Origin: Agrococcus sp. KRD186
Lineage (GTDB): Bacteria > Actinomycetota > Actinomycetes > Actinomycetales > Microbacteriaceae
Reading direction: 5' to 3'
Length of the DNA stretch: 64,000 nt
NCBI RefSeq assembly: GCF_017168255.1
Contig: NZ_JABFAP010000001.1
Span: forward strand, 2,375,350 to 2,439,349
In this document: piece by piece, positions 17,274-28,820 of the stretch
Numbering within the stretch: position 1 is the stretch's first letter
Layout: each line of letters opens with the position of its first letter
The notes under the pieces: model-generated
What the model was told of the DNA's origin: nothing
The model's input: only the letters and a program-made list of their open reading frames with translations
Databases searched by the model: none
Translations under genes and position numbers: made by a program

Positions 17274-17321
17274 CATCAAAGTTTCCTTGATGTTCGTGCG
17301 TCCGATCATCACGAACATCAA
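17274..17321 (-). promoter_or_regulatory. Overlapping inverted repeats, likely AbiEi operator
   Basis: A perfect 12-bp inverted repeat (TTGATGTTCGTG at 17287-17298 and CACGAACATCAA at 17310-17321, 11-nt spacer) overlaps a 6-bp pair (CATCAA at 17274-17279 with TTGATG at 17287-17292). The shared unit CATCAA/TTGATG thus occurs three times. It covers the end of hsdR and the 67-nt gap before abiEi, where a self-regulating AbiEi should bind. Confidence 0.65.
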
Positions 17322-19774
17322 ACGAGTTTGGAATCGTCTGTGGAATCGTCGTAGAGCCATCGCTGCAGTTCCTCGAGCCAGCTTCTCATCGACGCAGGAC
17401 CCCCGAAGGCCTCCGCGAGCTCGATCGGCGTGCCGCGTCGGGACAGCGGCGGCACGCGGAGCGCGGCCAGGGTGATCTCGCCCACCCCGCGCTCGGCATA
17501 TCGATCAAGCAGTACGTCGATGACGGCTCGTGCGGCTTCGCTCATGATCGCGATGCGCTCGCCGTGAGCCTCGCGGACGCGATCGGCCCGCTCCTTGCGG
17601 GTGCGCGGCTCAAGATCCCAGGCGATTGCCACAAGGACGTCGAATGGATCGGCGTCCTGCAGATGCACATGCGTGGCGAGGACTTCGAGGTCGAGGCCCG
17701 CGAACTCCAGGCGCTCGAGCAGCTTCGCTCGCTCGGACGCGTCAGCCCACGCTTCCCGAAGTGCCGACGCTGTCGGGAAGAGCGCGAGCACGTGGTCACG
17801 CGCATAGGCACGGTACTCGGTGGTCGTCAGTCGGCCCGTCTGCGGATCGATGATCTGGAGCCGCTCACCGATGAGCTCGACCTGCTGGCCCTCGATGAGG
17901 AGGATCCTGATCGGCGGGGGGTCGTCGCCGTGCAGGCTTCCACCGCTCCCCATGCTGAACGGCGGCGGCGGCTCCTCGACTGTGAGCATCGCATCGGGTC
18001 CATCGATGGTGCCGACATGATCGTCGCCCTCGTGCTCGACCATCACAGTGCCGTCTGGACCCACTCGCTCCTGTCGCGGCGACAGCGGCGGACCATCGAA
18101 TGCAGGGTCAGAGAACTTCACAGTCGCTCCGACATAGTCGACGACCTCGAAGTACTGCTTGCCCTTCGGCGGGTAGAGCCGTGTGCCGCGGCCGATGATC
18201 TGCTTGAACTCGACCATTGATCCCACCGGGCGGCAGAGGACGACGAACTCGAGGTCCTCCATGTCGACGCCTGTGCTGAGCAGCCGCATGGTGGTGGCGA
18301 CCTGCGGTGAGTCGCGCGTCGGCTCCGTCATCGCTTCCAAGAACCGATCACGATCGGGTTCGGTGCCGACGATCCGTACCGCCCACTCAGGATCGCTGCG
18401 AGTCTTGTCGGGGTCGGCGTTGAGCAGCGCCTGCTTCATGTCGTAGGCGTGCTGACCGCTCACGCAGAAGACAGCGGCACGGGCGCGCGGATGCTCGCGC
18501 AAGAGACCGACCAGGTGCGCAGCCATCGCCGTCGTGCGGTCTGGCAACGAGATGCGTCGCTCGAAGTCTTTCGTCGTGTAGTGCCCCTCCGGTACCGGCA
18601 TGCCGTGCGCGTCCCGTTGTCCGTCGACCGCGTGCCAACCGAACGCATCGATGTCGAGCACCACGCGACGCACCCGGAATGGCGCGAGGAACCCGTCCTC
18701 GATCCCCTGCCGCAGCGAATACTCGAACACCGGCTCACCGAAGTAGTCATAGGTGTCGATGTTGGTGTCGCGCTTCGGCGTCGCAGTGAGTCCGACCTGC
18801 ACCGCCGCGTCGAAGTGCTCGAGGATGCCGCGCCATCGCGATGCGGCGGCAGCACTGCCTCGATGGCACTCGTCGACGATCACCAGAGAGAAGAAGTCCC
18901 GCGGCAGCGTCTCGAAGACACTCGGCGGCGTCGTCTCGGCCGATCCCTCGAGCGCAGCCTCACCGTCGATGCCCTGATAGGTGGCGAAGTAGAGGTCGCG
19001 GCGCGTACTCGCGGAGCGTTTGGAGAGCCGAGTGACGGCATCGTTGCCGAACGCCTCCACGAAGTCCTTCATCGGATCGGTCACCAGGATGTCACGATCG
19101 GCGAGATAGAGGACTCGGTAGGTCTGGCCGCCGTCAAGGCGCCGGCTCGCCTGCCGCAGCTTGTGCACGAGCTGCAGCGCGGTGAACGTCTTCCCCGTTC
19201 CGGTAGCCATGAGCAGGAGTGCACGCGACTGGCCAGCGTCGATCGCCTCGATCACTCGCTGGATCGCGACTCGCTGGTAGTAGCGCGGCTCCTTCACGTC
19301 GCGGCCGCCATGCGTGCGAAGTGAGCGCTGGTAGCCGATTCGCGACGTTGCGGCAGCCCGATCGCTGAGTCCTCGTGCAGATGCGAAGGCCTCCCAGACC
19401 GCGTCGGGCCCGAGGAACTCGGACACGGTGCTCTCGAGCCCCGTGTTGCGATCGTGCAGCAGGATCTCGCGCCCGTTGGATGCGAACGCGAAGGGTACGT
19501 CGAGACGTCGCGCGTAGTCGATCGCCTGGCCCATGCCGTCCGCTGCAGATCGGTACTGCCGCTTCGCCTCGATGACGGCGAGCGGGACGCCATCCACCTC
19601 GAGCACGAAATCTGCGATCCGCAGACGGCCCTTGGACTGCCTGACGGCGTGCTCCGAGTCTGGATTCTGGAGGCCGTACTGCTCCACGATCTGCTCGAGC
19701 GACCAACCGACCGCCTGGAGCGCCGGCAGGATCAGATCCCTGCACGTGTCAGATTCGGTCGGCCCTCCCCTCAT
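17318..19774 (-). CDS. hsdR: Type I restriction enzyme subunit HsdR
   Basis: An 818-aa motor/nuclease subunit. The N-terminal HSDR_N nuclease domain has DFVLEVDGVPLAVIEAKRQ (PD-(D/E)xK type, near 55-72). The SF2 translocase follows: Walker A ATGTGKTFTA near 188, DECHRG near 300, GLTATP, and QIIGRGTRL. The complex pulls in unmethylated DNA and cuts it. The ATG at 19772-19774 (MRGGPTESDTCRDLILPALQ) is the first start with family homology; an upstream ATG at 19801 is possible. First gene of the restriction locus, just downstream of tRNA-Ala on the same strand. Confidence 0.93.
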   Translation of the reverse strand: MRGGPTESDTCRDLILPALQAVGWSLEQIVEQYGLQNPDSEHAVRQSKGRLRIADFVLEVDGVPLAVIEAKRQYRSAADGMGQAIDYARRLDVPFAFASNGREILLHDRNTGLESTVSEFLGPDAVWEAFASARGLSDRAAATSRIGYQRSLRTHGGRDVKEPRYYQRVAIQRVIEAIDAGQSRALLLMATGTGKTFTALQLVHKLRQASRRLDGGQTYRVLYLADRDILVTDPMKDFVEAFGNDAVTRLSKRSASTRRDLYFATYQGIDGEAALEGSAETTPPSVFETLPRDFFSLVIVDECHRGSAAAASRWRGILEHFDAAVQVGLTATPKRDTNIDTYDYFGEPVFEYSLRQGIEDGFLAPFRVRRVVLDIDAFGWHAVDGQRDAHGMPVPEGHYTTKDFERRISLPDRTTAMAAHLVGLLREHPRARAAVFCVSGQHAYDMKQALLNADPDKTRSDPEWAVRIVGTEPDRDRFLEAMTEPTRDSPQVATTMRLLSTGVDMEDLEFVVLCRPVGSMVEFKQIIGRGTRLYPPKGKQYFEVVDYVGATVKFSDPAFDGPPLSPRQERVGPDGTVMVEHEGDDHVGTIDGPDAMLTVEEPPPPFSMGSGGSLHGDDPPPIRILLIEGQQVELIGERLQIIDPQTGRLTTTEYRAYARDHVLALFPTASALREAWADASERAKLLERLEFAGLDLEVLATHVHLQDADPFDVLVAIAWDLEPRTRKERADRVREAHGERIAIMSEAARAVIDVLLDRYAERGVGEITLAALRVPPLSRRGTPIELAEAFGGPASMRSWLEELQRWLYDDSTDDSKLV

Positions 19775-19870
19775 GTTCGAGAGACTAACCGACCCCGGCA
19801 TCGCCCCGAGGCCGGTCGCGGTCCGACCGGGCACGACGAAGCCCCCGCCGCGAGGGCGAGGGCTGTGAAG

Positions 19871-19943
19871 TGGAGCCTGGGAGAATCGAACTCCCGACAT
19901 CCTGCTTGCAAAGCAGGCGCTCTACCAACTGAGCTAAGGCCCC
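19871..19943 (-). tRNA. tRNA-Ala (anticodon TGC)
   Basis: A 73-nt cloverleaf reads 5'-GGGGCCT...AGGCTCC-A on the minus strand. The anticodon stem CCTGC/GCAGG frames the loop TTTGCAA, anticodon TGC. TTCGATT forms the T-loop. CCA is not encoded. Order gyrA, tRNA-Ile, tRNA-Ala is standard in Actinobacteria. Confidence 0.96.
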
Positions 19944-19976
19944 TTGACGCTTGCGCGTCGTGGGAAGTGTACTTGG

Positions 19977-20050
19977 TGGGGCTACCTGGACTCGAACCAG
20001 GGACCTCTTCGTTATCAGCGAAGCGCTCTAACCGCCTGAGCTATAGCCCC
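19977..20050 (-). tRNA. tRNA-Ile (anticodon GAT)
   Basis: A 74-nt cloverleaf on the minus strand with acceptor stem GGGGCTA/TAGCCCC, discriminator A, anticodon stem CTTCG/CGAAG and loop CTGATAA, anticodon GAT. T-arm CCTGG/CCAGG with TTCGAGT. CCA is not encoded. Confidence 0.97.
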
Positions 20051-20110
20051 GAGCACAAGCATCGACTCTACCACGCCGGACACCCGTGTCGGAACACGGG
20101 CCGAGCTGGG

Positions 20111-20518
20111 TCACTGGTTGGCGAAGCCCACCTGCAGCCCGCCCGTGACGCGCACGGAGAGGTTGTAGAGCACGGCGATGACCGCGCCCATCACGGTGAT
20201 CACGACGAAGTTCAGCACCGCGACCAGCAGCGTGAACATCATCACCTGCGGCAGCGAGAGGATCGAGGCGATCGCGAACTCGGGATCGGCCAGGATGTCG
20301 CGCAGCACCTCGTCGATCTTGTCGAACAGGCCGACGACCTGCAGCAGCGTCCACATCACGAAGACGACGACGATCTGGATGATGCCGAGCACCAGTCCCA
20401 GGATCGCCGAGACCTTCATCGCCGACCAGAAGTCGACGTGCACCAGCCGCAGGCGCACCTGCTTGCTCGAGCCGCTGCGCCGAGGCGACTTGCTCTGCAG
20501 CTTCTCGGCAATGCTCAT
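20111..20518 (-). CDS. DUF3566 membrane protein
   Basis: A 135-aa protein with a basic N-terminus and two long hydrophobic regions (about 35-60 and 90-120) around an amphipathic segment ([18 protein letters not shown]). It matches the actinobacterial DUF3566 family, encoded just after gyrA (as Rv0007 in M. tuberculosis, where the homologue has a long N-terminal extension that is missing here). The role is not established; the constant link to gyrA hints at envelope or division work near the origin. Its ATG overlaps the gyrA stop by 4 nt. Confidence 0.88.
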   Translation of the reverse strand: MSIAEKLQSKSPRRSGSSKQVRLRLVHVDFWSAMKVSAILGLVLGIIQIVVVFVMWTLLQVVGLFDKIDEVLRDILADPEFAIASILSLPQVMMFTLLVAVLNFVVITVMGAVIAVLYNLSVRVTGGLQVGFANQ

Positions 20519-23157
20519 TCGTCGTTCTCCTCGGTGGGGTCGGCCGAGGCATCCGTCTCGTCCGTGGCGTCCACGATAGCGCCATCGACCTCAGCATCGG
20601 CATCGGCAGTGGTGGCGGATGCGTCGGGTGCCGCGGGCGCGTCGGCCTCGGCCGCGGCCTCCACGACCTCCTCCTCCACGTTGCGGGCGATCTGGATCAC
20701 GAGATCCTTGTCGCTGCGCTCGGCGAACTGCACACCCATCGTCGTGCGACCGGTCGCGCGCACCTCGTCGACGTTCGAGCGGATGACCTTGCCGGAGGTG
20801 CGGATCAGCAGCAGCTCGTCGCCGTCCTGCACGATCGTCGCGCCCACCAGCGAGCCGCGGTCGTGCCCGCCGGAGGAGAACGTCAGCACGCCCTGCGTGC
20901 CGCGGCCCTTGGTCGGGTAGTCGGCGACGGCGGTCTTCTTGCCGAAGCCCTGCTCGGTGACGACGAACACGTAGCCCTGGTCGCCGATCACCATGGCGCC
21001 GAGCATCTCGTCGTCGTCCTTCAGGCGGATGCCGCGCACGCCGCCGGTGGCACGACCCATCGGGCGCAGCGCCTCATCAGTCGCCTGGAAGCGCGCAGCC
21101 CTGCCCTGCTTCGAGATCACCAGGATCTCGTCGTCGGAGTTCGCCAGCATGGCCGAGATGACGCGGTCGCCCTCCGACAGGTTGATGGCGATGATGCCGC
21201 CGGTGCGGTTGGTGTCGAACAGCTCGAGCCTCGACTTCTTCACCTGGCCCTGCTGCGTGGCCAGCACCAGGTACTCGGCCTGGTCGTAGCTGCGCAGCGT
21301 GAGCACCGTCTGCACCTGCTCGTCCGGCTGGAACGCCAGCAGGTTGGCGACGTGCTGGCCCTTCGCGTCGCGGCCGGCCTCGACGATCTCGTAGCCCTTC
21401 ATGCGGTACACGCGGCCGAAGTTCGTGAAGAACAGCATCCAGTCGTGCGTGGAGTTGACGCTGAAGTGCTCGACGACGTCATCGCTGCGCAGCTGCGCGC
21501 CCTTCACGCCCTTGCCGCCGCGGTGCTGCGCGCGGTACTGGTCGATGCGGGTGCGCTTGATGTAGCCGCCGGTGGTGAGGCTGACGACCACCTGCTCCTC
21601 GGGGATGAGGTCCTCGATCGAGACGTCGCCGCCGTAGCCGTACATGATCTCGGTGCGGCGGTCGTCGCCGAACTTCGCGACCAGCTCGGTGAGCTCCTCG
21701 ATGATGATCGTGCGCTGGCGCTCGGGGCTCGCGATGATGCTCTGGTAGTCGAGGATCTTCGCCTCGAGCTCGGTTGCCTCGTCCTGGATCTTCTGGCGCT
21801 CGAGCGCCGCCAGGCGCCGCAGCTGCATCTCGAGGATGGCCTCGGACTGCAGCTTGTCGATGTCGAGCAGCTCCATCAGGCCCTCGCGCGCGGCCTCCGT
21901 GGTCGACGAGCGGCGGATGAGCGCGATCACCTCGTCGAGCGCGTCGAGCGCCTTGAGGTAGCCGGTGAGGAGGTGCATCCGCTCCTGTGCCTTGGCGAGG
22001 CGGTGCTGCGTGCGGCGCACGATCACCTCGACCTGGTGGTCGGCCCAGTGCGTGATGAAGCCGTCGATCGGCAGCGTGCGCGGCACGCCGTCGACGATCG
22101 CGAGCATGTTGGCGCCGAAGTTCTCCTGCAGCTGCGTGTGCTTGTACAGGTTGTTCAGCACCACCTTCGCCACCGCATCCCGCTTGAGCGTGATGACGAG
22201 GCGCTGGCCGGTTCGGCCCGAGGTCTGATCCTCGATGTCGGCGATGCCCGCGAGCCGGCCGTCCTTCACGAGGTCGGCGATCTTGCGCGCCAGGTTGTCG
22301 GGGTTCACCTGGTACGGCAGCTCGGTGATCACGAGCGCCGTGCGGTTGTTCACCTCTTCGACCGTGACGACCGCGCGCATCGTGATCGAGCCGCGGCCCG
22401 TGCGGTAGGCCTCCTGGATGCCCTTGGTGCCCAGGATCTGCGCACCGGTGGGGAAGTCGGGACCCTTGATGCGCTCCATGAGCGCCTCCTGCAGATCCTC
22501 CCTCGACGCATCCGGGTGCTCGAGGTGCCAGATCGCGCCGGCGGCGACCTCGCGCAGGTTGTGGGGCGGGATGTTCGTGGCCATGCCGACGGCGATGCCG
22601 ACCGAGCCGTTGACGAGCAGGTTCGGGAAGCGCGCCGGGAGCACCGAGGGCTCCTGCGTGCGCCCGTCGTAGTTGTCCTGGAAGTCGACGGTGTCCTCGT
22701 CGATGTCGCGCACCATCTCCATCGAGAGGGGCGCCATCTTCGTCTCGGTGTATCGCGGTGCGGCGGCCTCGTCGTCGCCGGCGGAGCCGAAGTTGCCCTG
22801 GCCGAGCGCGAGCGGGTAGCGCAGGCTCCACGGCTGCACGAGGCGCACGAGCGCGTCGTAGATGGCCGAGTCGCCGTGCGGGTGGAACTGGCCCATCACG
22901 TCGCCGACCACGCGCGAGCACTTCGAGTAGGCCTTGTCGGGGCGGTAGCCGCCGTCGTACATCGCGTAGAGCACGCGGCGGTGCACGGGCTTGAGCCCGT
23001 CGCGCACCTCGGGCAGCGCGCGGCCCACGATCACGCTCATCGCGTAGTCGAGGTAGGAGCGCTGCATCTCGAGCTGCAGGTCGACCTGCTCGATGGCGCC
23101 GTGGTTGGGGGCGTCGCGGTCGAAGGGCTCGGCGGCGGGAGTCGTCTCGTCAGTCAT
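20515..23157 (-). CDS. gyrA: DNA gyrase subunit A
   Basis: An 880-aa subunit of the type II topoisomerase that adds negative supercoils. The catalytic tyrosine is Tyr136 in [10 protein letters not shown]. The quinolone-determining region reads [15 protein letters not shown], keeping Ser and Asp at the two main resistance positions, i.e. it looks wild type. Six beta-pinwheel blades follow the GyrA box, which reads QHRGGKG (E. coli has QRRGGKG). The last 50 residues form an acidic Ala/Asp/Glu tail. It starts 15 nt downstream of the gyrB stop. Confidence 0.98.
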   Translation of the reverse strand: MTDETTPAAEPFDRDAPNHGAIEQVDLQLEMQRSYLDYAMSVIVGRALPEVRDGLKPVHRRVLYAMYDGGYRPDKAYSKCSRVVGDVMGQFHPHGDSAIYDALVRLVQPWSLRYPLALGQGNFGSAGDDEAAAPRYTETKMAPLSMEMVRDIDEDTVDFQDNYDGRTQEPSVLPARFPNLLVNGSVGIAVGMATNIPPHNLREVAAGAIWHLEHPDASREDLQEALMERIKGPDFPTGAQILGTKGIQEAYRTGRGSITMRAVVTVEEVNNRTALVITELPYQVNPDNLARKIADLVKDGRLAGIADIEDQTSGRTGQRLVITLKRDAVAKVVLNNLYKHTQLQENFGANMLAIVDGVPRTLPIDGFITHWADHQVEVIVRRTQHRLAKAQERMHLLTGYLKALDALDEVIALIRRSSTTEAAREGLMELLDIDKLQSEAILEMQLRRLAALERQKIQDEATELEAKILDYQSIIASPERQRTIIIEELTELVAKFGDDRRTEIMYGYGGDVSIEDLIPEEQVVVSLTTGGYIKRTRIDQYRAQHRGGKGVKGAQLRSDDVVEHFSVNSTHDWMLFFTNFGRVYRMKGYEIVEAGRDAKGQHVANLLAFQPDEQVQTVLTLRSYDQAEYLVLATQQGQVKKSRLELFDTNRTGGIIAINLSEGDRVISAMLANSDDEILVISKQGRAARFQATDEALRPMGRATGGVRGIRLKDDDEMLGAMVIGDQGYVFVVTEQGFGKKTAVADYPTKGRGTQGVLTFSSGGHDRGSLVGATIVQDGDELLLIRTSGKVIRSNVDEVRATGRTTMGVQFAERSDKDLVIQIARNVEEEVVEAAAEADAPAAPDASATTADADAEVDGAIVDATDETDASADPTEENDE

Positions 23158-23172
23158 CGGTCTCTCTCAGCC

Positions 23173-25504
<2,332 letters not shown>

Positions 25505-26203
25505 TCACCTGTGCACGAGGGAGACGAGGTCGTCGCGGGTCTGCCGCATGTGGTGCGCCATCGCGTCGCGCGCGTCGGCACCGACGCCGGAGCGGATGGC
25601 GTCGAACACCCGGCGGTGCTCGGTCAGCGCGTGCTGGCGGATCTCGGGGACCGCACTGGTCTCGCCGCGCGTCTCCTCCATCATCGTGGTGAGCGGCAGG
25701 ATCGCGGCGACCAGGATGCGGTTGTCGGCGGCGCGGATGATCGCGTCGTGGAACTCGAGGTCAGCGCCGACGAACGCCTCCACATCGCTCGCCTCATCGT
25801 GCACGGCCATGCGCTGCAGCGCATCCTCCAGCACCTCGAGGTCCTCGTCCGTGCGCCGCTCGGCGGCCAGTCGGGCGGCGCCGGTCTCGATCATCATGCG
25901 CACCTCGAGCAGCTCGAGCGAGGATCGCTGCCGCTGGCCGGCGCTCCGTGCGTGCCGCACCACCGCATCCATGCCCGTCCACGCCGCGACCGGCGCGATG
26001 CGGTGGCGGCTGCCGGGCACCTGCACGATGACGCCCTGCGCCTGCAGCAGGCGCACCGCCTCACGCATGGTGAGGCGCGAGACGCCGAACTCGATCGCGA
26101 GCTGCCCCTCGGGCGGCAGCTGCTCGCCGGCGGTCAGCGCGCCGGCGATGATCGCGTCGAGCAGCTGGTCGACGGCGTCCTGGGTGCGCGATGGCCTTGG
26201 CAT
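25505..26203 (-). CDS. FadR/GntR-family transcriptional regulator (FCD domain)
   Basis: A 232-aa regulator. The N-terminal winged helix (about 10-70) has QLPPEGQLAIEFGVSRLTMR, the GntR recognition helix; the C-terminal all-helical FCD domain (about 90-225) has metal-site candidates D151 and three histidines (FHD, EHRRV, AHHMRQT). FCD regulators answer to small acids such as gluconate or lactate. It lies inside the gyrase-recF block, which usually lacks it. gnd, a gluconate-pathway gene, is 1.7 kb away and is a possible but unproven target. A near-consensus FadR-type site lies just upstream. Confidence 0.88.
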   Translation of the reverse strand: MPRPSRTQDAVDQLLDAIIAGALTAGEQLPPEGQLAIEFGVSRLTMREAVRLLQAQGVIVQVPGSRHRIAPVAAWTGMDAVVRHARSAGQRQRSSLELLEVRMMIETGAARLAAERRTDEDLEVLEDALQRMAVHDEASDVEAFVGADLEFHDAIIRAADNRILVAAILPLTTMMEETRGETSAVPEIRQHALTEHRRVFDAIRSGVGADARDAMAHHMRQTRDDLVSLVHR

Positions 26204-26221
26204 GTCTCCTCCTCGAGGCAG

Positions 26222-26232
26222 TTGTCAGACAG
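26222..26232. promoter_or_regulatory. Candidate FadR-subfamily operator
   Basis: TTGTCAGACAG, built on the palindrome TGTC-A-GACA, is 18 nt upstream of the GntR start. It fits the FadR-subfamily pattern TNGTNNNACNA in all but the last base, so autoregulation is likely. Confidence 0.5.
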
Positions 26233-26285
26233 CGTATCCAAGCACGGGGGCATCGCCGCTCAGGCGGTCCTGAGGATTGCTGCGC

Positions 26286-26780
26286 TCAGCCCCAGGTGTC
26301 GCGCGGTCCGCGGCCCGGCACCGAGCGACGGCCGCGGCTGAAGCTCGGCAGGTCGGGCCCGATGAAGCGCACCGAGGTGAGTCCGCACTCCGGGAAGCGC
26401 GCGAGGATGCGGGTGGTGGTCTCGGCGCGCAGGATGCGCATCTGCTGCGTCCAGGCGGTCGATGCGCAGCGCACCGTGAGCACGCCGTCCTCGAAGGAGA
26501 CCGGCTCGGTGCGGTCGGCGTTCTCCTCCCCCACCAGCTCCGGCCAGTGGCCCATCACGTCGGCGCGCGCGAGCGTCGTCACCCAGCCGCGGTCCTCGGC
26601 GAAGGTGCCGAGCACGTCGCCGAGCGAGTGGGGGTCGCGCCCCTTGCCGAAGGGCACGGATGCGTCCGGGTCCCGGCGCGATCGTCGGCGCCCGTCGCGC
26701 GTGACCATCTCGGGATTGCCCATCTTGGCCTTCAGCCGCAGCCAGACGCGCTCGGGCTCGGTGGGTGCCAGTTCACGCAT
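26286..26780 (-). CDS. DUF721 family protein (RecF-linked)
   Basis: A 164-aa protein of the DUF721/DciA-like family. The family core VTTLARADVMGHWPELVGEE followed by VSFEDGVLTVRCASTAWTQQ is clear. Proteins with this domain include DciA, the loader/operator of replicative helicase DnaB in bacteria without DnaC. It sits between recF and gyrB, the conserved actinobacterial place (Rv0004 position). No other helicase loader is seen in the window. The ATG at 26778-26780 overlaps the recF stop by 8 nt. Confidence 0.85.
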   Translation of the reverse strand: MRELAPTEPERVWLRLKAKMGNPEMVTRDGRRRSRRDPDASVPFGKGRDPHSLGDVLGTFAEDRGWVTTLARADVMGHWPELVGEENADRTEPVSFEDGVLTVRCASTAWTQQMRILRAETTTRILARFPECGLTSVRFIGPDLPSFSRGRRSVPGRGPRDTWG

Positions 26781-27903
26781 CCTCCACCACCTGCCCATCA
26801 TTGACGACCTCCCCAGCATTGACGACCTGCCCGGCGTCGATGCGGATGCGATGGTCGCGCAGCACCTCGGGCACATCGCCCTCGACCGCCGCGGTGATGA
26901 GCACCTGCTCGAAGCTGCCTGCCGCCTCAGCAAGTCGCTGCCGGCGGCCCGCGTCGAGCTCGGCGAACACGTCGTCCAGGATCATCACCGGGTCGCCGCC
27001 GGAGCCGTCGCGCAGCAGCTCGGCGGAGGCGAGCCGCAGCGCGAGCGCGAACGACCACGACTCGCCGTGGCTGGCGTAGTGGCGCGCGAGCAGGTCGTTG
27101 AGGTGCAGCTCGAGATCGTCGCGGTGCGGGCCGACGAGGCTGACGCCGCGGTCGAGCTCGTCCCGCCGCCGCTGCGCCAGCAGCGCGCTGAACTCCTCGG
27201 CCGTGTCCGGCACGTTCGTGACCAGCTCGATGCGCGCCTCGTGCTCGTCGCCGGCGACCAGCCGGTAGGCGGCGTCGACGTGCGGCATCAGCTCGGCGAC
27301 CAGCGCCCTGCGGGTGCGCAGCACCTCGAGCCCGAGCTCGATCAGGCGGCCGTCCCAGACCTCGAGCGTCGTCATGTCGTCGGGGCGCATGCGCGCGGCG
27401 CGGGCGCTCTTCAGCAGCGAGTTGCGCTGCTTCAGCACCCGGTCGAGATCGCTATGCACCCCGGCGAGCCGCGGCGCGCGCATGACCGCGAGCTCGTCCA
27501 GGAAGCGCCGCCGGCCGCCAGGCTCGGCACGCACCAGCTGCAGGTCCTCGGGGCTGAAGAGCACCGCCTGCAGGTAGCGGGGCAGATCGCGGATGCGCAC
27601 GTTCTGGCCGTTCGCCTGCGCGCGGTTCGCGCCCCGCAGGTTCAGCTCCACGTCGAGCTGGAACGAGCGCTCGTCGTTCGTGACGGTGGCCCGCACGATC
27701 GCACGTGCCTCACCCGCCCGGATGAGCGCGACATCCGTCGGCACCCGATGGCTCGAGCCGGTGGCGATCCAGACAAGCGACTCGACCATGTTGGTCTTGC
27801 CCTGGCCGTTGCGCCCGACGAGCAGGTTGGCGCCGGGCGCGAACTCGACATCCGCGCTGCGATAGTTGCGGAAGTCGGTCAGCGTCAGCCGACTGACGCG
27901 CAC
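26773..27903 (-). CDS. recF: DNA replication/repair protein RecF
   Basis: A 376-aa SMC-like ATPase that loads RecA at gaps. It shows LTDFRNYRS, Walker A GRNGQGKTN and the C-terminal signature ILDDVFAELDAGRR. The start is GTG at 27901-27903, directly after the gnd stop. The last 17 residues (VVNAGEVVNDGQVVEDA) are an extra tail made by a degenerate DNA repeat, overlapping the next gene. Confidence 0.95.
   Translation of the reverse strand: MRVSRLTLTDFRNYRSADVEFAPGANLLVGRNGQGKTNMVESLVWIATGSSHRVPTDVALIRAGEARAIVRATVTNDERSFQLDVELNLRGANRAQANGQNVRIRDLPRYLQAVLFSPEDLQLVRAEPGGRRRFLDELAVMRAPRLAGVHSDLDRVLKQRNSLLKSARAARMRPDDMTTLEVWDGRLIELGLEVLRTRRALVAELMPHVDAAYRLVAGDEHEARIELVTNVPDTAEEFSALLAQRRRDELDRGVSLVGPHRDDLELHLNDLLARHYASHGESWSFALALRLASAELLRDGSGGDPVMILDDVFAELDAGRRQRLAEAAGSFEQVLITAAVEGDVPEVLRDHRIRIDAGQVVNAGEVVNDGQVVEDA
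26777..26836. repeat. Degenerate 18-21-bp tandem repeat at the recF 3' end
   Basis: Three units resembling CATTGACGACCTGCCCGGC follow each other across the recF/DUF721 overlap. They encode the VVN(A/D)G repeats at the RecF C-terminus. Confidence 0.6.
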
Positions 27904-28791
<888 letters not shown>

Positions 28792-28820
28792 GGTGCTCCC
28801 TCGTCTCGCAGCTGAGTGGA

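Noticed and set aside
13154..19943. Integrase-type island with duplicated tRNA-Ala end
   Set aside because: No integrase gene, and no repeat of the tRNA-Ala 3' end is visible near 13.1 kb.
20515..23157. Quinolone-resistance mutation in gyrA
   Set aside because: The Ser and Asp of the GDSAIYD stretch are the sensitive-type residues.
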